Counted from the stretch's first letter, positions 8,858 to 19,959 are shown. The stretch: 64,000 bases of DNA from Streptococcus sp. LYSM12 (GCF_004569635.1 NZ_SPOZ01000003.1:62001-126000), one strand, 5' to 3'. The notes: generated by a model from the sequence alone, not told the origin. Program-made: numbers and translations.

Positions 8858-9405
8858 ATCCCGAGCATGTGAGGCGATTTTCTCCTGAGCCTGCGAGGCA
8901 AGTCCAGTGGACTGTTTTATCCCGAGCCTGCGAGGCAAGTCCAGTGTACAGTTTTCTCCCGAGCTTGCGAGGCAAGTCCAGTGTACAGTTTTCTCCCGAG
9001 CCTGCGAGGCAAGTCCAGTGTACAGTTTTCTCCCGAGCCTGCGAGGCAAGTCCAGTGTACAGTTTTCTCCCGAGCCTGCGAGGCAAGTCCAGTGGACTGT
9101 TTTATCCCGAGCCTGCGAGGCAAGTCCAGTGTACAGTTTTCTCCCGAGCCTGTGAGGTAAGTCCAGTGGACTGTTTTCTCCCGAGCCTGCGAGGCAAGTC
9201 CAGTGTACTGTTTTCTCCCGAGCCTGTGAGGTAAGTCCAGTGTACAGTTTTCTCCCGAGCCTGCGAGGCAAGTCCAGTGTACAGTTTTCTCCCGAGCCTG
9301 CGAGGCAAGTCCAGTGTACTGTTTTCTCCCGAGCTTGCGAGGCAAGTCCAGTGTACAGTTTTCTCCCGAGTTTGCGAGGTAAGTCCAGTGTACTGTTTTA
9401 TCTCT
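8839..9405 (+). repeat. 37-bp tandem array (about 15 units)
   Basis: Units start at 8900 and every 37 bp through 9381, with one unit and one truncated unit before and a degraded unit at the end. Each unit is AAGTCCAGTG(T/G)AC(A/T)G, TTTT(C/A)TCCCGAG, CCTGCGAGGC. It contains two dyads: GTCCAGTGGAC (or the GTGTAC variant) and GCCTGCGAGGC. Units differ at a few positions only, mostly in the first dyad and in the C/T of GCGAGGC/GTGAGGT. No spacers are present. Most reading frames are open only because the period is not a multiple of three and lacks stop words. Confidence 0.95.
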
Positions 9406-9458
9406 AGGTTCCCAATACGAGGGCGCTGGATATTTTATTTCTGAGACCAAAAATAAAG

Positions 9459-9490
9459 GAACACCGGGTTACCCGGTGTTCTATTTTATC
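9459..9490. terminator. strong terminator-like hairpin
   Basis: GAACACCGGGT-TA-CCCGGTGTTC followed by TATTTTATCC. It lies after the tandem array and before gene debris, and could terminate from the left. Confidence 0.7.
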
Positions 9491-9578
9491 CTAAGCTTTT
9501 AGTCTGAGTTCAGCTCATTTGCAGTTTGATTTTTACTGATACTTAACTAATTTCAAAAATAGCGAATTTTTAAACTAA

Positions 9579-9767
9579 TTTTCAAGGGAAAGCGAACCTA
9601 GTGAGCTAAAAGGCTACTTCCGCCGTAGTGGTATCTCCGACAATAAATACCTTGTGGCTGAGGACGGGATTTTCAAAGCCTTTAGCTCGAAAATTAGGAA
9701 TGAAACTCCGTATCCGTCCGCACAACTTAAGGAAGTAGTAAGAAATGCTAATTTTGATTTTAAATGA
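9579..9767 (+). pseudogene. unrecognised gene remnant
   Basis: A coding-like frame of about 62 codons without a start codon ends at TGA 9765-9767; its last part reads YFRRSGISDNKYLVAEDG, then IFKAFSSKIRNETPYPSAQ. Composition and residue mix look like the C-terminus of a soluble protein. A stop at 9576-9578 closes it upstream. I do not recognise the family. The rest of the gap to 10290 holds repeat debris, including the uninterrupted relative of the sequence around 4738 (about 10199-10255). Confidence 0.4.
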
Positions 9768-10290
9768 GTATGAGCGTCCGTTCTCTTTTCGGTGTAGAGG
9801 AGGTTAGCTTAGTCATCCTTTATAAAAGGTAATCAGATATTGATTTTTATAGACTAGATCTACAAATAATATAAATAAAAATCGCTCTAATCAAGTTTTT
9901 GAAGCCATTAATTGAAGCGGTTTTTGTTTGCTATGTGAGAAAATGGAAATGGGATTCAATCCTGTTTTTGAAGTTTGGCTTATCCGTATCGTTTCTGTCT
10001 AAGTTCAGGCTAACTTGATCCACTGGATTTCCCTCCCTTATCTCTAAGCTCAGACTGACCTAGGTGAGCTTAGACTATCGATGGGGTCAAACAGCTTATA
10101 CTCTAAATTTTATGGGAGCGGGAAAGAACTCAATCGGTAGAAAAAAGAGCTCGTTTCCTCGTCCCTGCACACTTGATTAGGCTAGATTTGGAACGTAACA
10201 TACGAATAAATCTGCTAATCAACCACTGCGCTGAGATGTTGATACGAACTCTAAGAGGGGGAAACGGGCTTTTGCCCAGCCTCGTCTTTA

Positions 10291-11031
10291 TTAAACGTTT
10301 AAAACCTTATCAAGGAAGTCCTTGAGACGTGGGTGTTGTGGGGTATCAAATATTTGCTCGGGTGTGCCATCTTCTAGGAACTCACCGCCGTCTGTAAAGA
10401 TAACGCGGTTGGCAACTTTCCGTGCAAATCCCATTTCATGGGTGACAATCAGCATGGTCATACCTTGCTCAGCCAAGTCTTTCATAACATTCAATACATC
10501 TCCGACCATTTCGGGATCAAGAGCCGATGTTGGCTCGTCAAAGAGCATAATGTCAGGATTCATGGCAAGGGCACGTGCAATAGCTACACGTTGCTTTTGC
10601 CCTCCCGAAAGGCTATCGGGCATGGCGTCACATTTGTCTGCAAGCCCTACCTTTTCAAGTAATTCCATTCCAATTTTTTCAGCTTCAGTCTTATCCACGA
10701 GCTTGTGCTGGATTGGGGCAAAGGTAATATTGTCTAAGACATTCATATGTGGGAAAAGGTTGAAGTGTTGGAATACCATTCCGACATTGGAGCGGAATGC
10801 ATCAAGGTCAGTCTTTGGATCAGTCAAATCAAATCCATCAACTGTTACCTGGCCACTTGTAATGCTTTCAAGCAGGTTCATAGTCCGTAAGAAAGTTGAT
10901 TTACCAGATCCAGATGGACCGATGATGCAGACAACGTCTCCTTCGTAAAACTTGGCAGTAATACCTTTTAATACTTCGTTGTCGCCATAGGACTTGTGTA
11001 AATCATGGACATTGATTTTTAATTGAGCCAT
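10291..11031 (-). CDS. glnQ: amino-acid ABC transporter ATP-binding protein (GlnQ type)
   Basis: 246 aa. It powers uptake of polar amino acids, probably glutamine/glutamate, by the adjoining permease. Walker [10 protein letters not shown] is at residues 38-46, the Q-loop in [11 protein letters not shown], signature LSGGQKQR, Walker [17 protein letters not shown] and the switch His in IVTHEMGFA. Its ATG overlaps the stop of the upstream gene by one base (TAATG), indicating translational coupling. SD AGGAGG. Confidence 0.93.
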   Translation of the reverse strand: MAQLKINVHDLHKSYGDNEVLKGITAKFYEGDVVCIIGPSGSGKSTFLRTMNLLESITSGQVTVDGFDLTDPKTDLDAFRSNVGMVFQHFNLFPHMNVLDNITFAPIQHKLVDKTEAEKIGMELLEKVGLADKCDAMPDSLSGGQKQRVAIARALAMNPDIMLFDEPTSALDPEMVGDVLNVMKDLAEQGMTMLIVTHEMGFARKVANRVIFTDGGEFLEDGTPEQIFDTPQHPRLKDFLDKVLNV

Positions 11032-13235
11032 TAGTTGCCTCCTTTTTCGAGTTTACGTGCAAGACGTGTTAAGAGTGTAATGACAATCAAGTAGATAATT
11101 GCAAGGATTGCATACATACGGAACGATTGATAATTCCGGGCGATGATGATTTTACCAGCCTGGAATAATTCTACCAGACCAATCGCTGAAATAATAGTAG
11201 TATCTTTCAAGGTGATAACAAATTGGTTGATGAAGTTTGGTAACATCAGTTTGGTAGCTTGTGGTAAGATAATCTTGCGCATGGTTGTGCCATAGGAAAT
11301 TCCCAGACTACGTGAGGCTTCCATTTGTCCAATAGGTACTGCCTGAATACCTCCGCGCACAATCTCGGCAATATAGGCACCAGAATTGAGGGATAGGGCA
11401 ATGGTACCTGCGACAAAATCGTTGATTGGTGACTGCTGACCAGTCATGGATTCAATCAAGTTGGGAATGCCCCAGAAGATGAAAGCTGCAACAATCATCA
11501 ATGGAATACCACGTACTACATCTACAAAAACAGATGCAATAACGCGAAGCGTCTTAAATGGGCTGACTGCAAACATTCCGAAGATGATACCAATTACAAT
11601 AGCAATCGCAAAGGAAAGGAGAGCTAACCCAATGGTAATGCCAAGACCTGAAAGGAGTTGACCATAGTTGTTTTTAAGTAAGCCCCAGATAGTTGACTCG
11701 TCAGCTACTGAAGCAGAAGAAGTGTCTGTATTTTCATTATTATTGAAATACTTGTTCATGATTTCATCGTATTTACCAGATTGAACCAATTCAGCTAGAC
11801 CATTGTTAAACATTTCAATCAACTCAGGATTGCTCCCCTTTTTCACGGCAAATCCGAGGGTACCAGTTGCGATTCCTTCAATTGGTGTTTCGAAATCACG
11901 TCCTTGTTGAATGGCATAAAGAAGAACGGCTTCGTCATCCATAAGAGCATCAATAGAGCCAGAATTCAAGCTATCATACATCGTTGAAGCTTCGTCAAAG
12001 GCTTTCACATTATAGTTGTATTTTGTAGCATTTTCTTCTAAATAAGTGTAAGACGATGTCCCATTTTTAGCACCGACAGTTTTGCCAGCAAGATCTTCGT
12101 AGCTTGCGATACTGCTCCCTTTTTTTATGGCAAGTCGGATACTTGATGTATAGTAGGCATCTGAGAAATCAAAGATTTTCTTGCGGGCATCGGTAATGGT
12201 CATCCCCGCAATAACACCGTCAGCTTGTCCTGCTTGTACCGCATTGAGGGCGGCATCAAAGCCAGGGTTTTGAATGGTGAGGGTAAATCCTTGTTGTTCT
12301 GCAATAGCTTTGATTAACTCAATGTCAATTCCTGTGTATTTTCCGTCTTTTCCTTGGTATTCAAAAGGAGCGAAAGACGAATCTGATACAATGGTATAGG
12401 AAGCTTTGATAGGAGTTGCAGTCGCTCCAATCTTCCCTGTTAAGGAAAGGAGAGAGCCGTAGTCTGAGGTGTTTTCTTTATCAGAGGTAGGAGTGCTTCC
12501 GAGCCACTTTTTGATAATGCTATCGTAAGTGCCGTCCTTTTTCATGGCTGTAAGAGCCTTATTGAAATCATCTACTAGATACTCATATTGGCTCCCTTTT
12601 TTGACAGAAAATCCAAATGAACCAATCGCTTCGCCAGTCATGTTAAGTGCTAAATCTTGCCCTTTTTGAATGGCATATTGGATAACAGCTTCGTCATCCA
12701 TGACAGCGTCAACCGCGCCAGTAGCCAAGCTATTATACATGGTGTCACCTGTATCAAAGCTCTTAATACTATAACCGTATTCGCTCTTATGCTGGTCGAG
12801 GAAGCTTTGAGCAGCTGTGCCATTTTTCACCCCGACTGTTTTTCCTTTTAATTGCTGGTAGTCAGATACTGGATTTTTTTGTGTCGTCGCAATAACAATC
12901 TTTGTATCGAAATATGGATCTGAGAAAACAAAGACTTTTTTGCGCGCTTCAGTAATCGTTGTTCCTGCCATGAGAGCATCAGCTTGTCCTGATTGAACAG
13001 CGTTGACAGCTGCATCGAATCCAGGAAAACTTTGGTTGATGTTCCAGTTGGAACGTTTGGCTACTTCATCGATGATATCTACATCGAGTCCTTTATAGAT
13101 TTGGTCTGAGTCTTTAAACTCAAAAGGTGCATAAGTTGAGTCAAAGACAATATCGATAGTATCGTTGGCTTTGACCGATGAAAATAGGAAGAATAGTGGC
13201 AGAAGAGCTGCCAATGTAAACCATTTTTTCTTCAT
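11031..13235 (-). CDS. glnP: amino-acid ABC transporter with two fused substrate-binding domains and permease (GlnP type)
   Basis: 734 aa. A signal peptide (1-23) is followed by two tandem family-3 binding domains (about 27-250 and 275-500), each with the [16 protein letters not shown] start and a GQADA(L/V)xAGxT(I) block. A permease of about 5 membrane helices follows (about 515-734) with the EAA loop [20 protein letters not shown]. Tandem binding domains fused to the permease are known from lactococcal GlnP. The two domains differ enough to suggest different ligands or affinities. It probably imports glutamine, glutamate or asparagine; exact specificity is inference. Confidence 0.92.
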   Translation of the reverse strand: MKKKWFTLAALLPLFFLFSSVKANDTIDIVFDSTYAPFEFKDSDQIYKGLDVDIIDEVAKRSNWNINQSFPGFDAAVNAVQSGQADALMAGTTITEARKKVFVFSDPYFDTKIVIATTQKNPVSDYQQLKGKTVGVKNGTAAQSFLDQHKSEYGYSIKSFDTGDTMYNSLATGAVDAVMDDEAVIQYAIQKGQDLALNMTGEAIGSFGFSVKKGSQYEYLVDDFNKALTAMKKDGTYDSIIKKWLGSTPTSDKENTSDYGSLLSLTGKIGATATPIKASYTIVSDSSFAPFEYQGKDGKYTGIDIELIKAIAEQQGFTLTIQNPGFDAALNAVQAGQADGVIAGMTITDARKKIFDFSDAYYTSSIRLAIKKGSSIASYEDLAGKTVGAKNGTSSYTYLEENATKYNYNVKAFDEASTMYDSLNSGSIDALMDDEAVLLYAIQQGRDFETPIEGIATGTLGFAVKKGSNPELIEMFNNGLAELVQSGKYDEIMNKYFNNNENTDTSSASVADESTIWGLLKNNYGQLLSGLGITIGLALLSFAIAIVIGIIFGMFAVSPFKTLRVIASVFVDVVRGIPLMIVAAFIFWGIPNLIESMTGQQSPINDFVAGTIALSLNSGAYIAEIVRGGIQAVPIGQMEASRSLGISYGTTMRKIILPQATKLMLPNFINQFVITLKDTTIISAIGLVELFQAGKIIIARNYQSFRMYAILAIIYLIVITLLTRLARKLEKGGN

Positions 13236-13329
13236 TTCAATTCTCCTTCATTTAAAAATAATGATTAGAAATCCCTTGAAGAATCATTTTCAGAATGTTT
13301 TCCTTCTTTGTTTCTAAAATATAGTAGAT

Positions 13330-13358
13330 AGTATATCATAAATAGGATAGATTTGCAA
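13330..13358 (-). promoter_or_regulatory. promoter of the glnPQ-type operon
   Basis: On the minus strand TTGCAA (13358-13353), 17-bp spacer, TATACT (13335-13330), about 95 bp before the glnP start. Confidence 0.65.
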
Positions 13359-13441
13359 AGGGCTGTGTAAGAAGATGTAACATCTCTGTGTTTTCAAATG
13401 GAGCTTTGGATATACTCTAAAATATATAGAGCCAATCGAAT

Positions 13442-13735
13442 TTAGCAATGGTGATGGATCCAATTTTTTCCCCAGTGTCGCACGAGGAACATCTCTTTCA
13501 AAGTGGAGTTGCGGTATTCAGTTCCTTTCTTCATTTGGAAAATGACAGCATTTGTCTGATTTCCTTGCACAATAGTGTCCTGTTTGGGCTCTTGAATCAT
13601 TTTTATATTGGAGGGGCATCAAGTATCACGCTGCTTGGAATTGCTTCAAAGAAACGGTCTTTGGTGTCAATAGTAATAGGAACAATAGTTCCTACTCTCT
13701 CTGATGAAGAGCTGCCTAATCTCAGAGTTCCTATC
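13442..13735 (-). pseudogene. unrecognised remnant in two frames
   Basis: On the minus strand two coding-like pieces lie end to end in different frames. The first (about 13735-13605) includes GSSSSERVGTIVPITIDTKD and ends in a stop; the second (13600-13442, 52 codons from an ATG) reads MIQEPKQDTIVQGNQTNAV onward and ends in three His and a Cys. Neither has an SD. A frameshifted old gene explains them best. The opposite-strand 96-codon frame over the same bases looks like its shadow. Family unknown. Confidence 0.3.
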
Positions 13736-13882
13736 TAGTGGTGAATTTGGTTCAGGTGGCAAGAGCCTTGTTTCCCTTCTATTGTTACTAGATTATACTA
13801 TTTTATTGGTGCTCTAAGGGAATATGGTCTGAACGACACGCTCTAGGTTTATTTATGATAAAATAGAAGAATGAGGTAGCAT

Positions 13883-15871
13883 ATGATTGATAGAATAACA
13901 AAGAATCAGTTTAGATTAGTTTCAAAATACGAGCCGTCTGGTGACCAGCCAGAAGCCATCAAGACCTTGGTAGATAATATTGAGGGAGGAGAAAAGGCTC
14001 AAATTTTACTGGGGGCAACAGGGACAGGAAAGACTTATACCATGAGTCAAGTTATTGCTAGGGTCAATAAGCCAACCCTTGTCATTGCTCACAATAAGAC
14101 TCTGGCAGGTCAACTGTACAGCGAATTTAAGGAATTTTTCCCTGAAAATGCAGTGGAATATTTTGTATCCTATTACGATTATTATCAGCCAGAAGCCTAT
14201 GTGCCATCAAGTGATACCTATATTGAAAAGGATAGTTCGGTCAATGATGAGATTGATAAACTCCGCCACTCGGCGACATCTGCGCTTTTAGAGCGCAATG
14301 ATGTGATTGTGGTTGCTTCGGTTTCTTGTATCTATGGTTTGGGTTCTCCTAAGGAATATGCAGATAGTGTGGTGAGTCTACGTCCCGGACTTGAAATATC
14401 GCGGGATAGGTTGCTCAATGATTTGGTGGATATTCAGTTTGAACGCAATGATATTGATTTTCAGCGCGGACGTTTCCGTGTTCGTGGTGATGTAGTGGAA
14501 ATATTTCCAGCCAGCCGTGATGAGCATGCCTTTCGAGTGGAATTTTTTGGGGATGAAATCGACCGGATTCGGGAGATCGAAGCTCTGACGGGTCAGGTGT
14601 TAGGAGAGGTGGATCACCTAGCTATTTTTCCAGCCACGCATTTCGTGACGAGTGACGATTACATGGAAACAGCTATTGGCAAGATTCAAGCAGAACTAAC
14701 GGAACAGTTGGAACTCTTTGAAAAAGAGGGGAAACTTCTAGAAGCCCAACGCCTCAAACAGCGGACGGAGTATGATATTGAAATGCTACGAGAAATGGGC
14801 TATACCAACGGAGTTGAAAATTATTCCCGCCACATGGATGGGCGCAGTGAGGGCGAGCCTCCTTATACCCTACTTGATTTCTTCCCAGATGATTTCTTAA
14901 TCATGATTGACGAGAGTCACATGACTATGGGACAAATTAAGGGAATGTACAACGGAGACCGTTCCCGCAAAGAAATGCTGGTTAATTACGGTTTCCGCTT
15001 GCCGAGCGCCTTAGATAACCGCCCGCTACGCCGTGAGGAATTTGAAAGCCATGTCCATCAGATTGTTTATGTGTCTGCAACACCGGGTGATTATGAAAAT
15101 GAACAGACCGATACCATTGTTGAGCAGATTATTCGTCCGACAGGGCTCTTAGATCCGGAAGTCGAGGTTCGGCCAACCATGGGGCAAATGGATGACTTAC
15201 TGGGAGAGATTAACGCGCGCGTGGAAAAAGGTGAGCGGACTTTCATTACGACATTGACCAAGAAAATGGCAGAAGATTTAACTGACTATCTCAAAGAAAT
15301 GGGGATTAAGGTTAAATATATGCATAGTGATATCAAGACCTTGGAGCGAACAGAAATTATTCGAGATCTCCGCCTGGGAGTTTTTGATGTTCTCATAGGA
15401 ATCAATCTACTGCGGGAGGGAATTGATGTGCCTGAAGTTAGCCTAGTTGCAATTCTTGATGCAGATAAGGAGGGCTTCTTACGTAACGAACGTGGGTTGA
15501 TTCAGACTATTGGACGGGCAGCTCGTAATAGTGAGGGACATGTTATCATGTATGCGGATAAAACCACAGATTCGATGCAACGCGCTATGGATGAGACTGC
15601 TCGCCGTCGTCAGATTCAAATGGAATACAATGAAAAACATGGCATTATCCCGCAGACCATTAAGAAAGAAATTCGCGATTTGATTAGTGTGACAAAAGCA
15701 ATTCTTCCTGATAAGAAAGAAACGGTAGATATTGAAAGTCTCACCAAACAAGAACGCCGAGAGATGCTGAAGAAACTAGAAGGTCAAATGCAGGAAGCTG
15801 CAGGGCTTCTAGACTTTGAACTCGCTGCCCAAATTCGTGATATGATGTTAGAAATCAAGGCTTTAGATTAG
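13883..15871 (+). CDS. uvrB: excinuclease ABC subunit B
   Basis: 662 aa. It is the damage-verifying helicase-like subunit of nucleotide excision repair, acting with UvrA and UvrC. Walker [11 protein letters not shown] lies near residue 43, the beta-hairpin region [12 protein letters not shown] near 95, helicase motif II IDESH near 340, motif [11 protein letters not shown] near 545, and a C-terminal UVR domain ([22 protein letters not shown] split) at 625-660. SD is weak (GAGG). A TATGATAAAAT-like -10 lies about 20 bp upstream. It stands alone between repeat-rich gaps. Confidence 0.97.
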   Translation: MIDRITKNQFRLVSKYEPSGDQPEAIKTLVDNIEGGEKAQILLGATGTGKTYTMSQVIARVNKPTLVIAHNKTLAGQLYSEFKEFFPENAVEYFVSYYDYYQPEAYVPSSDTYIEKDSSVNDEIDKLRHSATSALLERNDVIVVASVSCIYGLGSPKEYADSVVSLRPGLEISRDRLLNDLVDIQFERNDIDFQRGRFRVRGDVVEIFPASRDEHAFRVEFFGDEIDRIREIEALTGQVLGEVDHLAIFPATHFVTSDDYMETAIGKIQAELTEQLELFEKEGKLLEAQRLKQRTEYDIEMLREMGYTNGVENYSRHMDGRSEGEPPYTLLDFFPDDFLIMIDESHMTMGQIKGMYNGDRSRKEMLVNYGFRLPSALDNRPLRREEFESHVHQIVYVSATPGDYENEQTDTIVEQIIRPTGLLDPEVEVRPTMGQMDDLLGEINARVEKGERTFITTLTKKMAEDLTDYLKEMGIKVKYMHSDIKTLERTEIIRDLRLGVFDVLIGINLLREGIDVPEVSLVAILDADKEGFLRNERGLIQTIGRAARNSEGHVIMYADKTTDSMQRAMDETARRRQIQMEYNEKHGIIPQTIKKEIRDLISVTKAILPDKKETVDIESLTKQERREMLKKLEGQMQEAAGLLDFELAAQIRDMMLEIKALD

Positions 15872-16048
15872 AAAAGGGAAGCATAATGGGGGTTAGAGAT
15901 GCGCAGTTACACTAATCAGATATTTTAGAAGAGCTGAACATGAGATTGGTATTTTTGATTATCTTTTTGTCCAATCCCTGAAATCCTGAAAGCTAACATA
16001 ACCCGAAGCACTTACGACAAATGCGTGAAATGAACATTTGCGAACCTT

Positions 16049-16155
16049 TGTAGCCGTTTCGTTTATTTTTAGTACTAGGCAAGGAGTCGTAGGTAGTACT
16101 GGAGTACAGCAAGACGAGTGAACGAAGTAATAAAAATATAAACTAAATGACTATA
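16049..16155 (-). repeat. RUP-like mobile repeat, 107 bp, inverted
   Basis: From TGTAGCCGTTTCG to AAATGACTATA; the first TA has decayed to TG. It belongs to the GTACTACCTGCGACTCGTTG subfamily. The rest of 15872-16312 shows no gene. Confidence 0.85.
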
Positions 16156-16312
16156 TTATGAACCCAAGAGGGTTATAAATGCTATATCTAGAAGAGAAGC
16201 TAAATAAGGAATTTCTCTTTTTTAGAAAATAGGATTGTTGAAATTCAGAAACTATATAGTTCACTCTAAAAAACTGTTCGTGCCTTTGTCCTGCTGAAAC
16301 ATTAGCAGAAAC

Positions 16313-16341
16313 TTGACATCTGATTTTATGATTGTTATAAT
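16313..16341 (+). promoter_or_regulatory. consensus promoter of the O-acylation pair
   Basis: TTGACA 16313-16318, exactly 17 bp, TATAAT 16336-16341; about 70 bp upstream of the MBOAT gene. Confidence 0.8.
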
Positions 16342-16410
16342 AAAATAGGTATGCTATGCATGATGTATTTGATATAAATTATTTTACTTAACTATTTTAG
16401 AGGCTTATAT

Positions 16411-17904
16411 ATGCTGTTTACAACACAACTATTTTTGTTCGTTTTTTTACCGCTTTCTATGTTGGGCTATGCTATCATAAGGGGAATATGTTCTATTAAT
16501 GGTTTACGAACCCTAGCTAAAGCTCTTGCGATAGATAAATTGTTCTTGATAGGTTGTAGCTTATCTTTTTATATGTGGTCTTCATTTGATAACGTATTTC
16601 GACTATTCTTTTATATCGTTATCGTATATATAATCGGTTTGTGGATTGCAACTATCAGAGCAGAGGGATTCTATCTAAAGCTTTATCAATCTCCTACTAG
16701 CCACAAGAAACTGTACCTGAGTCTCTTTCCATTGTGGATTGGGATAATGCTGGTGACCTTTTCTTTGGTTTATTTTAATTATTCCAATTTTTTGATCCAA
16801 GTTTGGAATAGCTTATTTGGAGAGCAGCTTCCTCCTAAGTCCTTGCTGACCCCTCTTGGAATATCTTTTATTACGTTTTCTAGTATTTCCTATTTAACAG
16901 ATATATACCGAGGACAGGCAAGGCCGGGTAGTTTTCTTGATTGTCTTCTCTATCTTTCATTTTTCCCAAAAGTGATTTCAGGGCCGACCGTCTTATGGAA
17001 AGATTTCCAGGGTCAGATTGGACAAAATCGAATATCCCTAACTCTCATCACGGAAGGTATGAACCGTATCATGATTGGTTTTGCCAAAAAAGTGATATTG
17101 GCGGATACTTTTGGTGCTTGTTTAGCCCAAATTTCCATCCATTCTATGGATCAAGTAACAGCATTTGGAACTCTTGTTCTTTATATGCTGCAAATCTATT
17201 ATGATTTCGCCGGGTATTCTGATATTGCAATCGGTCTTGCGAAGCTCTTTGGTTTTGAATTCAAGGAGAACTTCAATTTCCCTTATCGTTCCATGTCCAT
17301 TTCTGAATTTTGGAGACGTTGGCATATGTCATTAGGGACATGGTTTAAGGAATATATTTATATTTCACTAGGGGGAAGTCGCAAAGGTAAGCAGAAAACA
17401 CTCCGCAATTTAGCTATTGTTTTTGCTGTAACAGGTATTTGGCATGGTGCAGGTTGGAACTACATTCTCTGGGGTGGGATTAATGCCTTTTTTGTAGTTG
17501 CTGAGCGTCTTATTCACGATAACAAATATTATCAAAAGATACCTGGTGCCATAAAGTATATTGTGACGATGGGAATTATTCTCTTTTCTTGGCAATTGTT
17601 CAGATTTCAAAACATAGCTGATATCGTAACGGTAGTAAGTGCAGCTCTTGGAAAGAGGACAAGTCAGCCTATTCCTTATACATGGCAATATTACTATGAT
17701 TTTAAGCTGATGTCACTCGTCCTCATAGGAATAGTAGGTGCTACTGTCTTGGGCTCTCAGAAGATAAAGAGATGGTACTGTAGTGTTATGTCGACAACGG
17801 CTGGTTATTTGATTCAGGAGATAACCTTACTTGCTATTTTTATTGTAGCTATCTTATTTATGGTTAATTCGAGCTATAGTCCATTTATCTATTTCCAATA
17901 TTAA
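16411..17904 (+). CDS. MBOAT-family membrane O-acyltransferase (AlgI/DltB-like)
   Basis: 497 aa, about 10-12 membrane helices. MBOAT hallmarks are clear: SDIAIGLAKLFGFEFKENFN, SISEFWRRWHMSLGTWFKEY, and the catalytic His in GIWHGAGWNYILWG. The PKVISGP block is typical of the AlgI branch. Such proteins carry acyl groups across the membrane to a partner SGNH/AlgJ-type protein that modifies an extracellular polymer. The partner is the next gene, 6 bp downstream. It lies beside a wall-polysaccharide cluster, so acetylation of that polymer is a reasonable inference; it is not dltB, which would sit in a dltABCD operon. Confidence 0.85.
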   Translation: MLFTTQLFLFVFLPLSMLGYAIIRGICSINGLRTLAKALAIDKLFLIGCSLSFYMWSSFDNVFRLFFYIVIVYIIGLWIATIRAEGFYLKLYQSPTSHKKLYLSLFPLWIGIMLVTFSLVYFNYSNFLIQVWNSLFGEQLPPKSLLTPLGISFITFSSISYLTDIYRGQARPGSFLDCLLYLSFFPKVISGPTVLWKDFQGQIGQNRISLTLITEGMNRIMIGFAKKVILADTFGACLAQISIHSMDQVTAFGTLVLYMLQIYYDFAGYSDIAIGLAKLFGFEFKENFNFPYRSMSISEFWRRWHMSLGTWFKEYIYISLGGSRKGKQKTLRNLAIVFAVTGIWHGAGWNYILWGGINAFFVVAERLIHDNKYYQKIPGAIKYIVTMGIILFSWQLFRFQNIADIVTVVSAALGKRTSQPIPYTWQYYYDFKLMSLVLIGIVGATVLGSQKIKRWYCSVMSTTAGYLIQEITLLAIFIVAILFMVNSSYSPFIYFQY

Positions 17905-17922
17905 GGAGAAGTGGAGATATTG

Positions 17923-19332
17923 ATGAAAATTATAAAAATTCTGACGATTATTGTATTTTCTCTAATTATACTCATTCCGGCTGTTAACTTTCGCTTTGCT
18001 CCTCACATCTCTTCTGAGATTGATAACCGAATGTTAACTGAAAATCCATTTTCAAAAGAGCTCTTGGAAGATGGTGAAGCAGACCTTACAACTAATATTG
18101 AAAACTATGTAAATGATCGAATTGGTTTTCGGGATGAAATGATTTTGAGCTATACTCTTTTGAACGACCGTTTGTTTGGCAAAATGGTGCATCCAAGCTA
18201 TCAGTATGGAAAAGATGGCTATGTTTTTGGGGATGGTCTTACCACATCGTACTATCAATATTCTGACTATCATGAGCAGTTTGCAAATATGGTACAAGCT
18301 ATCCAAGAATATTGTCAGGATAGAAATATACCTTTCTTATTTGTTTTAAATCCAGCAAAACCTGCTGTATTATCAGAATATATTCCTCCTGGTATTGACT
18401 ACAATCGTGATTGGGTAGAAACGTTTCTGACTGCCCTTGACAAACGAAAGGTTCGCTATATAGATAATACTATTCCTCTTCGACAAGAAACACAGCTAGG
18501 TAACGTCGTTTTCAATCAAAAGTATGATGCGAATCATTGGAATGATTTGGGAGCTTTTTATGGAACAAACTCTATTTTATCTGAAGTAAAAAATGATTTT
18601 CCTAATGTAGAAGTAAATCACCTGGATGATTTTGAACAATCAAGTCAGCTGGAAGTTTCCTTGCCCGTTTCTCAGTTCCCGATTAACGAATCAGTACCAC
18701 TCATTCATGTTCCTACAGAAGATATTGTAACAACTAAAACAGATCTGTTCAAAGATGAATTACAATTAAACCCTGCTTATCAAACTTTTACTTATTATCA
18801 AAACGCATCGAAAAATAGTAAAGACTTTCCACGTGTACTGATGTTTCAAGGAAGCTATATGAATAAATTTGGTTCTAAATATTTAGCCAATGCTTTCGAT
18901 GAATACATTGCTATCCATGATTATCAAAATGTTTTAGACTTTCCTTACTACTACAACATATTTAAGCCTGATATGGTTATTTTTGAAGTTGCTGAATATA
19001 CATTTTCAGATACCTACTTTAATTATGAACAAATGAAACAATTAAATATGAATCCTGCCCTTACAACCACTCATTATGCTGGTGACTCTACGACCAAACA
19101 ACCGTTACCTAGCAATGAATTAACGATTGATAAAGGAAAAGCCTTGGCTAAGATTAACTGGAAGACAACTTCTACCTATCAACATGTTTGGTTAACCTTA
19201 GATGAGGAAGTATATGATATGAAGAAAACAGATGAGGGATATAGTGTGACACTTCTTTCCGAAAATATTTCGGAAAGTCCAAAGATAAAACTGGTTTCTC
19301 AAGAGGGGCAATCGGTCGTATGGTATCAATAA
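17923..19332 (+). CDS. AlgJ/AlgX-like (DHHW) SGNH acyltransferase partner
   Basis: 469 aa from the ATG at 17923. A GTG at 17911 is possible but its SD (AAGGAG) is too close, while a TGGAG lies 7 bp before the ATG. A signal anchor at the N-terminus precedes an extracellular domain. KYDANHWNDLGAFY carries the D-x-H-W type catalytic motif, and DNRMLTENP with NDRIGFRDE is the typical AlgJ start. It should transfer an acyl group to a surface polymer in partnership with the MBOAT protein. The acceptor is unknown. Confidence 0.75.
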   Translation: MKIIKILTIIVFSLIILIPAVNFRFAPHISSEIDNRMLTENPFSKELLEDGEADLTTNIENYVNDRIGFRDEMILSYTLLNDRLFGKMVHPSYQYGKDGYVFGDGLTTSYYQYSDYHEQFANMVQAIQEYCQDRNIPFLFVLNPAKPAVLSEYIPPGIDYNRDWVETFLTALDKRKVRYIDNTIPLRQETQLGNVVFNQKYDANHWNDLGAFYGTNSILSEVKNDFPNVEVNHLDDFEQSSQLEVSLPVSQFPINESVPLIHVPTEDIVTTKTDLFKDELQLNPAYQTFTYYQNASKNSKDFPRVLMFQGSYMNKFGSKYLANAFDEYIAIHDYQNVLDFPYYYNIFKPDMVIFEVAEYTFSDTYFNYEQMKQLNMNPALTTTHYAGDSTTKQPLPSNELTIDKGKALAKINWKTTSTYQHVWLTLDEEVYDMKKTDEGYSVTLLSENISESPKIKLVSQEGQSVVWYQ

Positions 19333-19542
19333 GATTTCGCTAAACTACATCATGTGGGGCGTGGAATTTATCCCCAGAAATAGATATAACTCCAACGGAC
19401 AAAGCGCTTGGAAATACAGGATTTCCCAATATTTATGCAGGAAAAGAGACTTGTTTAATAGATGTGAAACGACATCGTTGACAAGCTCATTTTTATGTCC
19501 TGATGACACCCCAAATGAACTTCATAGTAGATACGAGGCGTT

Positions 19543-19636
19543 TATAGTCTTAGTACTAGGCAAGGAGCTGCAGGCTGTGCTTAGAGTATGGCAAAGCGAG
19601 TTAACGAAGTAGTAAAAGATAAACGAAACGACTATA
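19543..19636 (-). repeat. RUP-like mobile repeat, 94-bp form, inverted
   Basis: From TATAGTCTTAGTACTAGG to CGAAACGACTATA; it lacks about 13 bp next to one terminus, as does the copy at 4310. The gap 19333-19959 otherwise holds short coding-like debris near 19380-19480 (several stops, family unknown) and no intact gene. Confidence 0.8.
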
Positions 19637-19959
19637 AAAGGTGATTGTACCCAGGGGACATCTGTACCTATGCTTGTACTCATAATTTAAAATTGCGAAC
19701 GCGAGCTTTTTAAGAGGATTTTTTGTCCGCTATCAAGAGGGAGGATAGGGAGATAATTTTTTATGGAGCTAAGAATATTGAAATTTTGAATGAGTATAGC
19801 TTCTTACTAACAATGGGTAAATAATGGTAAAATCGAGTGAAATATGGTAGAATACCAGTGGTTTCAATGGTGATTCAGAGAGGTATCTCTGTTTGGTAGC
19901 TGAATGGAAGAATGTGCTATATTCATAGTAATGATAGATTATTATTTTGGAGGTAAAAA

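Noticed and set aside
8839..9405. CRISPR array
   Set aside because: The period is 37 bp throughout with no unique spacers; units follow each other directly and no cas gene is near.
8807..9450. Repetitive proteins encoded across the 37-bp array on both strands
   Set aside because: Several frames are open at once because the unit lacks stop words; no SD or sensible start, and composition is that of a repeat.
10322..10948. 208-codon plus-strand frame
   Set aside because: Exactly antisense to the ATP-binding protein gene; typical shadow frame.
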